Assembly: GCF_030296555.1 (NCBI RefSeq)
Contig: NZ_AP027728.1
Location: forward strand, 1,488,001-1,552,000
Direction of reading: 5' to 3'
DNA length: 64,000 nt
Source of the DNA: Microbacterium suwonense
GTDB lineage: Bacteria > Actinomycetota > Actinomycetes > Actinomycetales > Microbacteriaceae
The translations under genes and the position numbers were made by a program. The notes beneath the pieces were generated by a model, which saw nothing but the letters and a program-made list of their open reading frames with translations, ran no database searches and was not told the origin of the DNA. Every line of letters starts with the position of its first letter. The first letter of the stretch is position 1. Below, in pieces: positions 47,160 through 55,739 of this stretch.

Positions 47160-47824
47160 GCCAGCACCTCCCCCATCGACTGCAGGTGCTCCCGGCTGCG
47201 GGATGCCGCGACATCCGCTTCTCTGCGCGCGATGGCGTCAGCGAGGGCGACGTGCATGTCGTGCTCCGCGTCGTCGCCGTGATGGCCGCGGAGGCGGAGC
47301 ATCTCGACCATCGCCTGGCGCAGCCGCGGCGTGAAGCCGTCGAACAGCTCGATGAGGATCGGATTGTGCGCCGCGACGACGACCGCACGGTGAAAGTCGG
47401 TGTCGGCATCGACGTGGCTCTCGATCTCTTCTCTCCGCTCCCCGCGGCGCGCGAGTGCCGCGCGGATGGCGCGGAGGTCCGCCGGCGTGCGACGGACGGC
47501 GGCGAGCGCGGCGGCCTCGGTCTCGATCGCGATGCGCGCCTCGATCACCATCGCGATGTCGGCGCGCCGCAGCACGACATCCCAGTCCTCGGGCACGCCC
47601 AGCGCCGTGACGAACACGCCGGATCCCTGTCGGGAGGCAAGCACTCCGCGGCCGGCGAGCTGCCGGATCGCCTCGCGGACGGTCGAGCGCCCGACCCCGA
47701 GCTGGGGAGCGAGGGTCGTCTCGCCGGGCAGCTTCTCACCCAGCCGCCACTCCCCCGCGCCGATCCGCTGCAGCAGCAGTTCGGCCGCCTGATCCGCGAG
47801 CGGCGTGCGCGTGACCTGTGCCAT
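47156..47824 (-). CDS. GntR-family (FadR/FCD) transcriptional regulator
   Basis: The 222-residue protein has the GntR winged helix (GEKLPGETTLAPQLGVGRST then VREAIRQLAGRGVLASRQGSG) and a C-terminal FCD all-helical domain with metal-binding type residues (DADTDFHRAVVVAAHNPILIEL). Such regulators usually respond to small carboxylic acids. TAGGGT six bases before the ATG suggests a leaderless message. A weakly palindromic site TTGTCTGAGGACTTG lies at 47847-47861 in the divergent gap and could be its operator. Confidence 0.88.
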   Translation of the reverse strand: MAQVTRTPLADQAAELLLQRIGAGEWRLGEKLPGETTLAPQLGVGRSTVREAIRQLAGRGVLASRQGSGVFVTALGVPEDWDVVLRRADIAMVIEARIAIETEAAALAAVRRTPADLRAIRAALARRGERREEIESHVDADTDFHRAVVVAAHNPILIELFDGFTPRLRQAMVEMLRLRGHHGDDAEHDMHVALADAIARREADVAASRSREHLQSMGEVLA

Positions 47825-47907
47825 GACTGCACCCTATCTTCTCTGCTTGTCTGAGGACTTGACGACGACTCTACCCCTGTTTGGCCGGGAGGATCTAGCG
47901 TGGAGGA

Positions 47908-48327
47908 ATGATCAGCCGCGAACTCGCCATCGCTCTGCGCGACGCCGGGCTGCAGTGGCGCCCGGAGAGCGGTGACCGCTTTCAGCTCGACCTGCCCGAC
48001 GAGGTGGAGCCCGAAGTGGAGGCGGAGGTCTTCACCGTCAGCGAGATGACGATCGAGGCCCGGCGGACGCCGTCGGGCACCGATCTCGCCTTCAACGGCA
48101 CGACCGAGTGGGCACTGGATGCCGTCGAGCTGGACGGCACGGTCTGGCTCCCTCGCGAGGATCAGCTCCGCGACCTGCTGCGCGGAACCTTCCGCCGCCT
48201 CGTGCGGCTGACTGACACCTTCCGCGTCGACATCGAGATCGCCGGCGAGGCGCTGGGCTATGAGCATCCGGATCCCGCCGAGGCCTACGGCCGGGCACTG
48301 CTCGAGCTGATCCGCCGCTCGCACTGA
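47908..48327 (+). CDS. Conserved actinobacterial protein of unknown function
   Basis: The 139-residue acidic protein (RELAIALRDAGLQWRPESGD; FNGTTEWALDAVEL; WLPREDQLRDLL) has no membrane segment. I recall similar proteins in many Actinobacteria, some labelled pilus assembly protein CpaE without good support; I give no function. TAGCGT ends six bases before the ATG. It is divergent from the GntR gene and upstream of paaA on the same strand, but the paa operator lies between. Confidence 0.75.
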   Translation: MISRELAIALRDAGLQWRPESGDRFQLDLPDEVEPEVEAEVFTVSEMTIEARRTPSGTDLAFNGTTEWALDAVELDGTVWLPREDQLRDLLRGTFRRLVRLTDTFRVDIEIAGEALGYEHPDPAEAYGRALLELIRRSH

Positions 48328-48365
48328 GCCCGTTCGCTTGCATGCGTCGCACTTCCATGCGACAA

Positions 48366-48387
48366 TTACCAAACGATCGGTCAGTAA
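48366..48387. promoter_or_regulatory. PaaR-type (TetR) operator upstream of paaA
   Basis: The 22-bp site begins TTACCAAACGATCG and ends GGTCAGTAA. It is an imperfect palindrome with TTAC/GTAA ends around CGATCG and resembles the ACCGA-NCG-NNCGGT type sites of actinobacterial PaaR. It lies 22 bp before paaA. No paaR gene is in the window. Confidence 0.6.
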
Positions 48388-48408
48388 AGAAGACCCGAGG
48401 AGTCGAAG

Positions 48409-49383
48409 ATGACCAGCCCTGCAGACCTGTCCGCGGTGGACGATGCCGACGCGCTCGCGCGCTTCGACGAGCTCGTCGCCCACGAGCAGCGGATCGAGCC
48501 TCGTGACTGGATGCCGGATGCGTACCGCAAGACGCTCATCAGGCAGATCTCCCAGCACGCGCATTCCGAGATCATCGGCATGCAGCCCGAGGGCAACTGG
48601 ATCACCCGCGCCCCGAGCCTGAAGCGCAAGGCCATCCTGATGGCGAAGGTGCAGGACGAGGCCGGGCATGGACTCTACCTGTATTCCGCCGCGCAGACGC
48701 TCGGCGTCACCCGCGACACGATGACGGATCAGCTCATCAGCGGCAAAGCCAAATACTCCTCGATCTTCAACTACCCCACCCCCACCTGGGCCGACATGGG
48801 CGCAATCGGCTGGCTGGTCGACGGCGCGGCGATCGTCAACCAGGTGCCGCTGTGCCGCGCGTCCTACGGCCCGTACGGCCGGGCGATGGTGCGGGTCTGC
48901 AAGGAGGAGTCCTTCCACCAGCGGCAGGGGTTTGAGATCCTGCTGACCCTCATGCAGGGCTCCGAGGAGCAGCGCGAGATGGCGCAGGATGCCGTGAACC
49001 GATGGTACTGGCCGAGCCTGGCGATGTTCGGCCCACCCGATGACCAGTCGCCCAACTCCGCCCAGTCGATGAAGTGGAAGATCAAGCGCTTCTCGAACGA
49101 CGACCTGCGACAGCGGTTCGTCGGGATGCTGGTGCCGCAGGCTGAGATCCTCGGCATCACCCTGCCCGACCCCGAGCTGAAGTGGAACGAGGAGACCGGC
49201 GCCTACGACATGGGCGAGATCGACTGGGACGAGTTCTTCGAGGTGCTGCGAGGCAACGGGCCGTGCAACGCCGAGCGCCTCGAGCGGCGCCGCACCGCCC
49301 ACGAAGAGGGCGCCTGGGTGCGCGAGGCTGCGGCCGAGTACGCCCGCAAGCAGGCGCTGCGCACAGAAGGGCAGGTGGCGTGA
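48409..49383 (+). CDS. paaA: Phenylacetyl-CoA 1,2-epoxidase subunit A (catalytic)
   Basis: PaaA is the di-iron oxygenase subunit that epoxidises the ring of phenylacetyl-CoA. The 324-residue protein has the ligand regions [20 protein letters not shown] and [19 protein letters not shown], and a second pair around [21 protein letters not shown] precedes the ATG. It is the first gene of paaABCDE; the stop overlaps paaB by one base. Confidence 0.96.
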   Translation: MTSPADLSAVDDADALARFDELVAHEQRIEPRDWMPDAYRKTLIRQISQHAHSEIIGMQPEGNWITRAPSLKRKAILMAKVQDEAGHGLYLYSAAQTLGVTRDTMTDQLISGKAKYSSIFNYPTPTWADMGAIGWLVDGAAIVNQVPLCRASYGPYGRAMVRVCKEESFHQRQGFEILLTLMQGSEEQREMAQDAVNRWYWPSLAMFGPPDDQSPNSAQSMKWKIKRFSNDDLRQRFVGMLVPQAEILGITLPDPELKWNEETGAYDMGEIDWDEFFEVLRGNGPCNAERLERRRTAHEEGAWVREAAAEYARKQALRTEGQVA

Positions 49384-49687
49384 TGGCGACCCCCGGCGGC
49401 TCCCCCGAAGAGACCTGGCCCCTGTGGGAGGTCTTCGTCCGCGCGAACCGCGGCCTGAACCACGTGCATGTCGGCTCGCTGCACGCCCCGGACGCGAGCA
49501 TGGCCGTGCGCAATGCCCGCGACCTGTACACGCGACGCAACGAGGGCGTATCCATCTGGGTGGCGCCCGCGGATGCCATCACCACCAGCGACCCCGATGA
49601 CAAGGGCGCCTTCTTCGAGAGTCCCGCAGGCAAGAACTACCGTCATGCCGTGTACTACACGGCATCCGAGGGGTGCCGCACCTGTGA
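49383..49687 (+). pseudogene. paaB: Phenylacetyl-CoA epoxidase subunit B, frameshifted at the last codons
   Basis: The small structural subunit starts ATPGGSPEETWPLWEVFVRA and contains GLNHVHVGSLHAPDA and GVSIWVAPADAITTSDPDD. As written, the frame misses its stop because GGGG at 49670-49673 has lost one base; the correction gives ASEGVPHL and a stop at 49685-49687, for 101 residues. The PaaB C-terminus usually has the form EGVPHL. PaaC then starts at the overlapping GTG at 49684. Only the last five residues are affected. Confidence 0.9.
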
Positions 49688-50510
49688 GCACCGCACATGC
49701 CGAGAATGTCCATGTCTCCGTCGACGAGCTGGAGCTGGCATCCGAGCTCTCCGGCGGCGACGCCCGTGCGTACTCGGCCGACATCGCCGAGTACGCGCTC
49801 TGGCTGGCCGATGACGCCCTGATCCTCTCCCAGCAGCTGGGCGCGTGGATCTCGCGCGCCCCGGAGCTGGAGGAGGACGTCGCGCTCGGGAACATCGCCC
49901 TCGACCTGCTCGGCCACGCCCGGTCGCTGCTGCGCTACGCCGGCTCGTGGGACGGTCGCAGCGAGGACGATCTGGCGTATTTCCGCGACGAGCCCGAGTT
50001 CCGCAGCGCCTGGATCATGGAGCAGCCCAACGGCGACTTCGCCCAGACCATCGCCCGCCAGCTCATCGCGTCCGTGTACATGTACGAGCTGTACACGGCG
50101 CTGCGCTTCTCGACCGATCGCACCTTCTCCGCGATTGCGGAGAAGTCGCTCAAGGAGGTCGACTACCACCGCGACCACGCCGTGCAGTGGGTGCTGCGCC
50201 TGGCCGGCGGTACCGAGGAGTCCCGCAGCCGGATGATCCGCGCGCTGCGCGATGTCTGGCCGTACGCCGACGAACTGTTCCGCGACGAACCGCTCATCGA
50301 CCGCCTGGGCGATGCGGCTGCACGCCCTCGACCCTGCGGCCCGGCTTCGACGCTGTGATCGACACGGTCTTCGCCGAAGCCGAGCTGGAGATCCCGGCGG
50401 TGGCCGCCTCCCGCGCCGGGGGCCGGTACGGGAGCCACGCGACGCCGATGGGTCACCTGCTCGCCGAGATGCAGGTGCTCGCCCGACGGCATCCGGGAGC
50501 GAGCTGGTGA
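49684..50510 (+). pseudogene. paaC: Phenylacetyl-CoA epoxidase subunit C, frameshifted
   Basis: PaaC is the non-catalytic partner of PaaA and has the same helical fold. The text includes LWLADDALILSQQLGAWIS, DIALG-like VALGNIALDLLGHARSLL and SLKEVDYHRDHAVQWVLRLA. The frame breaks near CCC 50325-50327; one extra C gives RPSTLRPGFDAVIDTVF and the C-terminus GHLLAEMQVLARRHPGASW. The corrected length is 275 residues. The start is GTG 49684, overlapping the PaaB stop; the stop overlaps PaaD by four bases. Confidence 0.9.
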
Positions 50511-51022
50511 GCGCCATGACCGCACAGTCCGTCGACACACTCGCGACCCGTGCGCGCGAGATCGCTGCACGCGTGGCCGACCCCGAGATCCCCGTGCTCA
50601 CCATCGAGGACCTCGGCGTGCTGCGCGACGTGAGAGCGGATGCCGATGGTCGCATCGCCGTCGACATCACGCCGACGTACAGCGGATGCCCCGCCATGGA
50701 CGCGATCCGCGACGACATCGTCCTCGCCCTCACCGCCGATGGTTTCGAGGACGTCGAGGTGCGCCTCGTGCTCTCCCCCGCGTGGACCACCGACTGGATG
50801 AGCGAAGACGGCAAGCGCAAGCTGGTGGAGTACGGCATCGCGCCGCCGTCCGGCCGCGCCGCACACCGGCAGGGCCCGATTCGGCTCGCGCTGAGCGTGC
50901 GATGCCCGCAATGCGGCTCGCTGGACACCCGCGAGGTCTCCCGCTTCGGCTCCACCTCCTGCAAGGCCCTCTACGAGTGCCGCGCGTGCCAGGAGCCCTT
51001 CGACCACTTCAAGGTGATCTGA
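50507..51022 (+). CDS. paaD: PaaD, Fe-S/iron assembly factor of the epoxidase
   Basis: The 171-residue protein has an N-terminal MIP18/DUF59 domain (VADPEIPVLTIEDLGVLRDV; YSGCPAMDAIRDDI) and a C-terminal zinc ribbon CPQCGS with CRACQEPFDHFK. It is needed for maturation of the epoxidase complex. GTG 50507 overlaps the PaaC stop; ATG 50516 is an alternative. The stop overlaps paaE by one base. Confidence 0.92.
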   Translation: MSAMTAQSVDTLATRAREIAARVADPEIPVLTIEDLGVLRDVRADADGRIAVDITPTYSGCPAMDAIRDDIVLALTADGFEDVEVRLVLSPAWTTDWMSEDGKRKLVEYGIAPPSGRAAHRQGPIRLALSVRCPQCGSLDTREVSRFGSTSCKALYECRACQEPFDHFKVI

Positions 51023-52188
51023 TGTCGCTGTTCCGGCTGCCGGATGCCCGATCCGCCGACGCCGTCACGACGCGCGGTCGAGTCCGCGAGCGTCAGCGCG
51101 CGCGTTTCCACACCCTGACCGTGTCGGAGGTACGCCACCTCACCGACGACGCCGTCGAGGTCACCTTCGCGGTGCCGGCAGACCTCGCCGACGATTACGA
51201 CTACCTGCCGGGACAGTACGTCGCACTGCGCGTGCACCTGGAAGGCGCCGAAGTGCGCCGTTCGTACTCGCTGTGCCGTCCGCCGACGCCCACAACGGGC
51301 GGCGGTGCGACCCTGAGCGTGGCCGTCAAGCGCGATGAGGGCGGCCTGTTCTCCACGTGGGCGCAGACGCAGCTGACTCCGGGGTTCGAGATCGATGTGA
51401 TGAGCCCGCAGGGCACGTTCACCTCCGGTCTCGCCGAGCTCGACGGCGCGCACGTCGTCGGCATCGCGGCGGGCTCGGGCATCACGCCGATGATGGCACT
51501 CGCGCGGGATCTGCTCACGGCATCCAACACCACCCGGTTCACGCTGCTGTACACCAACCGGTCGACCAGAGACGTGATGTTCCTCGAGGATCTCGCCGAT
51601 CTGAAGGACCGCTACCCCACCCGCCTGGTGCTGCATCATGTGCTCTCCCGCGAGCAGCGCACCGCTCCCGTGCTGTCGGGTCGCATCGATGAGGAGCGGC
51701 TGCGCACGATCCTCGACTCGCTGATCCTGCCCGCCACGGTCGACGAGTGGTTCCTGTGCGGGCCGTTCGCCCTGGTCGACCTGTGCCGCGAGGTGCTGGC
51801 AGAGGTCGGCGTGCCGCGCGAGCACATCCGCTTCGAGCTGTTCACCACCGGGGATGCGCCTGCAGAGCGCGGCCCGCGCCGGGTGGAGGTGCGCCAGGGC
51901 GAGAAGGCCTACCGGATCGAGATCAACCTCGACGGCGTCTCATCGACCGTCGAGAGTCCGGTCGACGCGCACGAGTCCGTGCTGAACGCCGCCCTGCGGG
52001 TGCGCCCGGACGCACCTTTCGCCTGCTCGGGAGGCGTGTGCGGCACCTGCCGCGCCCGCGTGCTCGAGGGCAGCGTGACGATGACCGAGAACTACGCGCT
52101 CGAGCCCGACGAGCTCGAGCGCGGCTATGTGCTCACCTGCCAGTCCCACCCCACCAGCGACCGCATCGTGGTCGACTACGACGTCTGA
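51022..52188 (+). CDS. paaE: PaaE, NADPH-dependent reductase of the epoxidase
   Basis: The 388-residue reductase has an FAD domain (LPGQYVALRV, RRSYSLC), an NAD(P) domain (VGIAAGSGITPMMALARDL), and a C-terminal plant-type 2Fe-2S ferredoxin with CSGGVCGTC and a later Cys in YVLTCQSHP. It passes electrons from NADPH to the PaaA di-iron centre. Confidence 0.95.
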   Translation: MSLFRLPDARSADAVTTRGRVRERQRARFHTLTVSEVRHLTDDAVEVTFAVPADLADDYDYLPGQYVALRVHLEGAEVRRSYSLCRPPTPTTGGGATLSVAVKRDEGGLFSTWAQTQLTPGFEIDVMSPQGTFTSGLAELDGAHVVGIAAGSGITPMMALARDLLTASNTTRFTLLYTNRSTRDVMFLEDLADLKDRYPTRLVLHHVLSREQRTAPVLSGRIDEERLRTILDSLILPATVDEWFLCGPFALVDLCREVLAEVGVPREHIRFELFTTGDAPAERGPRRVEVRQGEKAYRIEINLDGVSSTVESPVDAHESVLNAALRVRPDAPFACSGGVCGTCRARVLEGSVTMTENYALEPDELERGYVLTCQSHPTSDRIVVDYDV

Positions 52189-52210
52189 CCTCGTTCTCCG
52201 GAGGAGCACC

Positions 52211-52981
52211 ATGATCGACCTCGACATCGCATCCGACGTCGCCCACATCACGCTGAACGCCCCCGCCAAGCTCAACTCCCTCGACGAGCAGGCCCTGCAC
52301 GATCTCGGCGCCGCCTACGACGAGGCCGAGCGTGCCGGCGTGCGTGCCCTCCTGCTTCGGGGCGAGGGCCGTGCGTTCTGCGCCGGGCGCGACATCTCCG
52401 GCGTCGACCCGCGCGACGACGACGTGATCGGGTATCTGGGCGGGATCGTCACCCCGCTGCTGAAGAAGCTGGCGGCGTTCCCGGCACCGACGTTCGCGGT
52501 CGCGCACGGTGCCTGCCTGGGCGTGGGGCTCGGGCTGCTCATCGCCACGGATGTCGTGTACGTCGCCGAATCCGCGAAGATCGGCTCCCCGTTCGCCGCC
52601 CTCGGCGCGACGCTGGACTCCGGCGGTCACGCACTGTTCCTGGACAGGCTCGGCGCGCACCGCACCCTCGACCTGATCTATACGGGCCGCCTGATGTCAG
52701 GCTCCGAGGCGGTGGCATCCGGTCTCTTCTCCCGCGTTCTCCCCGATGACGAGGTCGTGCCGGCGACGACGGATGCCGCCGCAGCGGCGTCCCGGGGCGC
52801 CACCGCGGCGTTCCTGGCCAGCAAGCAGCTCATCGCCCGCATCCGGGACGAGCGTCTCGCGCTGTGGGAGGCGGTCGAGATCGAGAACGCCGCACAGGCC
52901 GCCCTCTGCGACACGGACGACTACCGCGAGGGCTTCGCCGCCTTCCAGCAGAAGCGCACGCCCGAGTTCACCGGCCACTGA
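52211..52981 (+). CDS. paaG: Enoyl-CoA hydratase/isomerase, probable ring-epoxide isomerase
   Basis: The 256-residue crotonase-fold protein has GEGRAFCAGRDISGVDP and VAHGACLGVGLGLLIATDVV. At this place behind paaABCDE it probably isomerises the epoxide to oxepin-CoA (PaaG), although some organisms have several crotonases here. GGAGGAG precedes ATG 52211. Confidence 0.85.
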   Translation: MIDLDIASDVAHITLNAPAKLNSLDEQALHDLGAAYDEAERAGVRALLLRGEGRAFCAGRDISGVDPRDDDVIGYLGGIVTPLLKKLAAFPAPTFAVAHGACLGVGLGLLIATDVVYVAESAKIGSPFAALGATLDSGGHALFLDRLGAHRTLDLIYTGRLMSGSEAVASGLFSRVLPDDEVVPATTDAAAAASRGATAAFLASKQLIARIRDERLALWEAVEIENAAQAALCDTDDYREGFAAFQQKRTPEFTGH

Positions 52982-53063
52982 CCGCGGGCGACGACCTGCA
53001 TGGGGTAGAAACGAAGGAGGAGCGCGCTACGTCTCTGCATCCGTCCACCACCCGAGGTTCCCC

Positions 53064-53877
53064 ATGTGCCGTCTGTTCGCCTTCGTCTCCCCCGAACCTG
53101 CCACCGCGCGCGGCGCCCTCGGGGTCGAAGGACGCGCGAGCATGCTGTCACTGGCGCGCCTGCACGGCGACGGCTGGGGCTGGGCGGGAGTGCGCGCACC
53201 CGGCACGCCGCCCATCGTGGTCCGATCGCCCGGCTCGGCGATCTCGGACCCCGGGTTCGACGCGGCATTGACCACGCCCGGCCGGGCGGCGATGGTGCAC
53301 CTGCGCTGGGCGACGGCCGGCCTGCCGGTGAATGAGCACAATGCGCATCCTTTCCAGGCCGACGGCATCGCCTTCGCGCACAACGGCACCATCAAACCGC
53401 TCGACACGCTGCGCACCCTGCTCTCCCCGAGAGCGTCGCACAGCTCACCGGCACGACCGACAGCGAGATGTACTTCGCGCTCATCCGCGAGCAGCTCGGG
53501 CTGGGTCTCCCCTGCCCGACGCCACCGTCCACGTCGCACGCCGACTGCGCGAGCTGTTCCCGCTGGCCAGCCTCAACGCGCTGATCCTCGATCGCGAGCA
53601 CCTCGTCGTCGTGCACGCCAGCGCCACCAGCATCCTCACCGATCACGATCTGGAGCGCCTCGCCCCCATGGCCGAGCTGCTGCCCAGCGAGCACAACGAG
53701 GACTACTTCGCGCTGCGCCGGCGCGAGAGCGCCGACGGCACCATCATGGTCGGCTCCACCGGCGTCGCCGGCGAGGGCTGGGCGCCCCTTCCGGCCGAGG
53801 CCGTCACCGCGATCCGTCTCGACGACCTCCGCAGCTCTACCGTCGAGCTGACACCGGTCGCGACCGCGCGCTCCTGA
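53064..53877 (+). pseudogene. Class II glutamine amidotransferase-like protein, two frameshifts
   Basis: The N-terminal nucleophile Cys is in MCRLFAFVSPEP, and the Ntn-hydrolase blocks MVHLRWATAGLPVNEHNAHPF and IAFAHNGTI follow. Two bases are missing, at CCCC 53425-53428 (restores LLSPESVAQLTGTTDSEMYF) and CCCC 53509-53512 (restores LGLGLPLPDATVHVARRLRE). The corrected protein is 271 residues, as in EgtC/YafJ-like amidotransferases. No ergothioneine genes are nearby, so I leave the substrate open. Confidence 0.85.
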
Positions 53878-53888
53878 CCCGTCACCGA

Positions 53889-54009
53889 TAGAATCGAGTC
53901 GTCCGGCCACGGCCGGTGCCCGAAAAAGGGGCACGAAGCACTCCGCGCCGATGCGTGAGCGGCGAGACACATACGGACCCCATCCGTTCCCGTGTCGAAA
54001 GGCCTTTCG
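53889..54009 (+). promoter_or_regulatory. Promoter and multi-hairpin leader of the TPP enzyme gene
   Basis: TAGAAT (53889-53894) is a likely -10, which gives a leader of about 110 bases. In it lie four hairpins in a row: CCGGC/GCCGG (loop CACG), TGCCC/GGGCA (loop GAAAAAG), CGCCG/CGGCG, and GACAC-ACGGA/TCCGT-GTGTC (53966-53996). The palindrome CGAAAGGCCTTTCG (53996-54009) holds the ribosome site AAAGG next to the ATG at 54011. Confidence 0.5.
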
Positions 54010-54010
54010 C

Positions 54011-55738
54011 ATGCCCACCGTCTCCGCCCACGTCGCCCTCACCCTCGCCCAGCACGTCGACCACGTCTTCGGTGTGATGGGGAACGGCAACGCCTACTTC
54101 CTCGACGCCATCGAGTCCCAGACGGATGCCGTGTTCACCGCGGTCCGTCATGAGCAGGGCGCCGTGGTCGCCGCCGACGCGCACTATCGCGCCTCCGGCC
54201 GGATCGCCGCCGCCACCTCGACCTACGGTGCCGGCTTCACGAACACGATCACCGCCCTCGCCGAGGCCGTGCAGGCGCACGTGCCGCTGGTGCTCGTGGT
54301 CGGCGACGAGCCGACATCGGGCCCGCGTCCATGGGACGTGGACCAGATCGCCCTGGCATCCGCCGTCGGTGCGCGCACGTACACCACCGGACGCGCCGAC
54401 GCCGCGGCGACGACGGTGATCGCTGTGGAGCACGCCCTCACCTACCGCACGCCCGTGGTCCTCGCGATCCCGTACGACGTCGCCGCCCTCGAGGCGGGGC
54501 CGGTCCCCGAGGCGCCCGCCCCACGCATCCCGGCGCCACCGAGCCCGCGCGGCGAGTTCGCCGAGGGGATGCTGGACGAGATCGCCGACGCGCTGCGCAG
54601 TGCCGAACGTCCGTTCCTGCTGGCCGGCCGCGGGGCCTGGCTGGCCGGTGCGAGCGAGGCGCTGGGCGCGCTCGCGGATGCGACGGGTGCGCTGACGGCA
54701 TCCACCGCACTCGGCCGCGGCGTGTTCCCCGACACCCGCTACGACCTGGGTGTGGCGGGCGGCTTCGGCGCAGACGGCGCGATGGCGCTCATCCGCGAGG
54801 CCGATGTCGCCGTGGTGTTCGGTGCCGCCCTGAACCAGTTCACGATGCGCTTCGGCGAACTGTTCGCGCCCGGCACCCGCATCTTCCAGATCGACGTGTC
54901 CCCCGCCGCGACGCACGCGCACGTCGGAGGCTTCGTCCGCGCCAACGCCCGCGTCGCCGCGGAGCGCCTCGTCGAGCTCCTCACCTCCGGCCGACACGAC
55001 TCCCAGGATTCTGACCGCGAAGGCGCCGACAGTCCGACCGGGAGCACCGCCGACGGGGAGCTCTCCGGGATTGTGACCGGTGGCTGGCGCGCATCCGTCG
55101 ACGTCGCGGCTGCGCGACGGTACGACGATGCCGACGAGCTCGCTGCCGACGGGCGGCTGGATCCGCGTGCCGCGGCGCAGCGGATCGCCGAGCTGCTGCC
55201 CGAGGATCGCGTGGTCGTCTCGGACGGCGGCCACTTCATCGGCTGGGCGAACATGTACTGGCCGGTCGCATCGCCCGACCGCATGATGATGGTGGGCACC
55301 GCCTTCCAGTCGATCGGGCAGGGGTGGCCGAGCGTGGTCGGGGCCACTCGGGCGCGTCCGGAGGCGACCGTCGTACTCACCTCCGGAGACGGCGGCGGCC
55401 TGATGGCCGTCGCCGACCTGGAATCCGCGGTGCGCGCGGCCGGCGGCCACGGTATGGCCGTGATCTGGAACGATGCCGCCTACGGCGCCGAGGTGAATCT
55501 GTACGGACTGAAGGGGCTCGCCGAGGCTCCGATGCTGATCCCCGAGGTCGACTTCGCCGCCTTCAGCGCCGCGGTGGGCGCGGAGGGCGTGGTGGTGCGC
55601 ACGCTCGACGACCTCGAGCGGCTGCGCACCTGGGCCGCCGAGCCGGCGGAGAGCCGTCGCTTCCTCGTGCTCGATCTGCGCATCTCGGGTCGGGTCATCG
55701 CCCCGTATCAGCAAGAGATCATCCGCGTGAACTCCTGA
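54011..55738 (+). CDS. Thiamine-diphosphate-dependent enzyme (acetolactate synthase-like)
   Basis: The 575-residue protein has the three domains of the benzoylformate decarboxylase/acetolactate synthase family: the N-terminal PYR domain with catalytic Glu in VRHEQGAVVAADAH, a middle domain, and the PP domain with the TPP/Mg motif TSGDGGGLMAVADLESAV ending in WND. An acidic, low-complexity insertion (about residues 325-360, rich in Asp, Ser and Gly) precedes the PP domain. The exact reaction is not determinable. AAAGG within a palindrome precedes the ATG. The gene ends one base before the monooxygenase stop (convergent). Confidence 0.85.
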   Translation: MPTVSAHVALTLAQHVDHVFGVMGNGNAYFLDAIESQTDAVFTAVRHEQGAVVAADAHYRASGRIAAATSTYGAGFTNTITALAEAVQAHVPLVLVVGDEPTSGPRPWDVDQIALASAVGARTYTTGRADAAATTVIAVEHALTYRTPVVLAIPYDVAALEAGPVPEAPAPRIPAPPSPRGEFAEGMLDEIADALRSAERPFLLAGRGAWLAGASEALGALADATGALTASTALGRGVFPDTRYDLGVAGGFGADGAMALIREADVAVVFGAALNQFTMRFGELFAPGTRIFQIDVSPAATHAHVGGFVRANARVAAERLVELLTSGRHDSQDSDREGADSPTGSTADGELSGIVTGGWRASVDVAAARRYDDADELAADGRLDPRAAAQRIAELLPEDRVVVSDGGHFIGWANMYWPVASPDRMMMVGTAFQSIGQGWPSVVGATRARPEATVVLTSGDGGGLMAVADLESAVRAAGGHGMAVIWNDAAYGAEVNLYGLKGLAEAPMLIPEVDFAAFSAAVGAEGVVVRTLDDLERLRTWAAEPAESRRFLVLDLRISGRVIAPYQQEIIRVNS

Positions 55739-55739
55739 G

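Noticed and set aside
53889..54010. TPP riboswitch before the TPP-dependent enzyme
   Set aside because: The conserved CUGAGA and ACCUGA-type sequences are not present.
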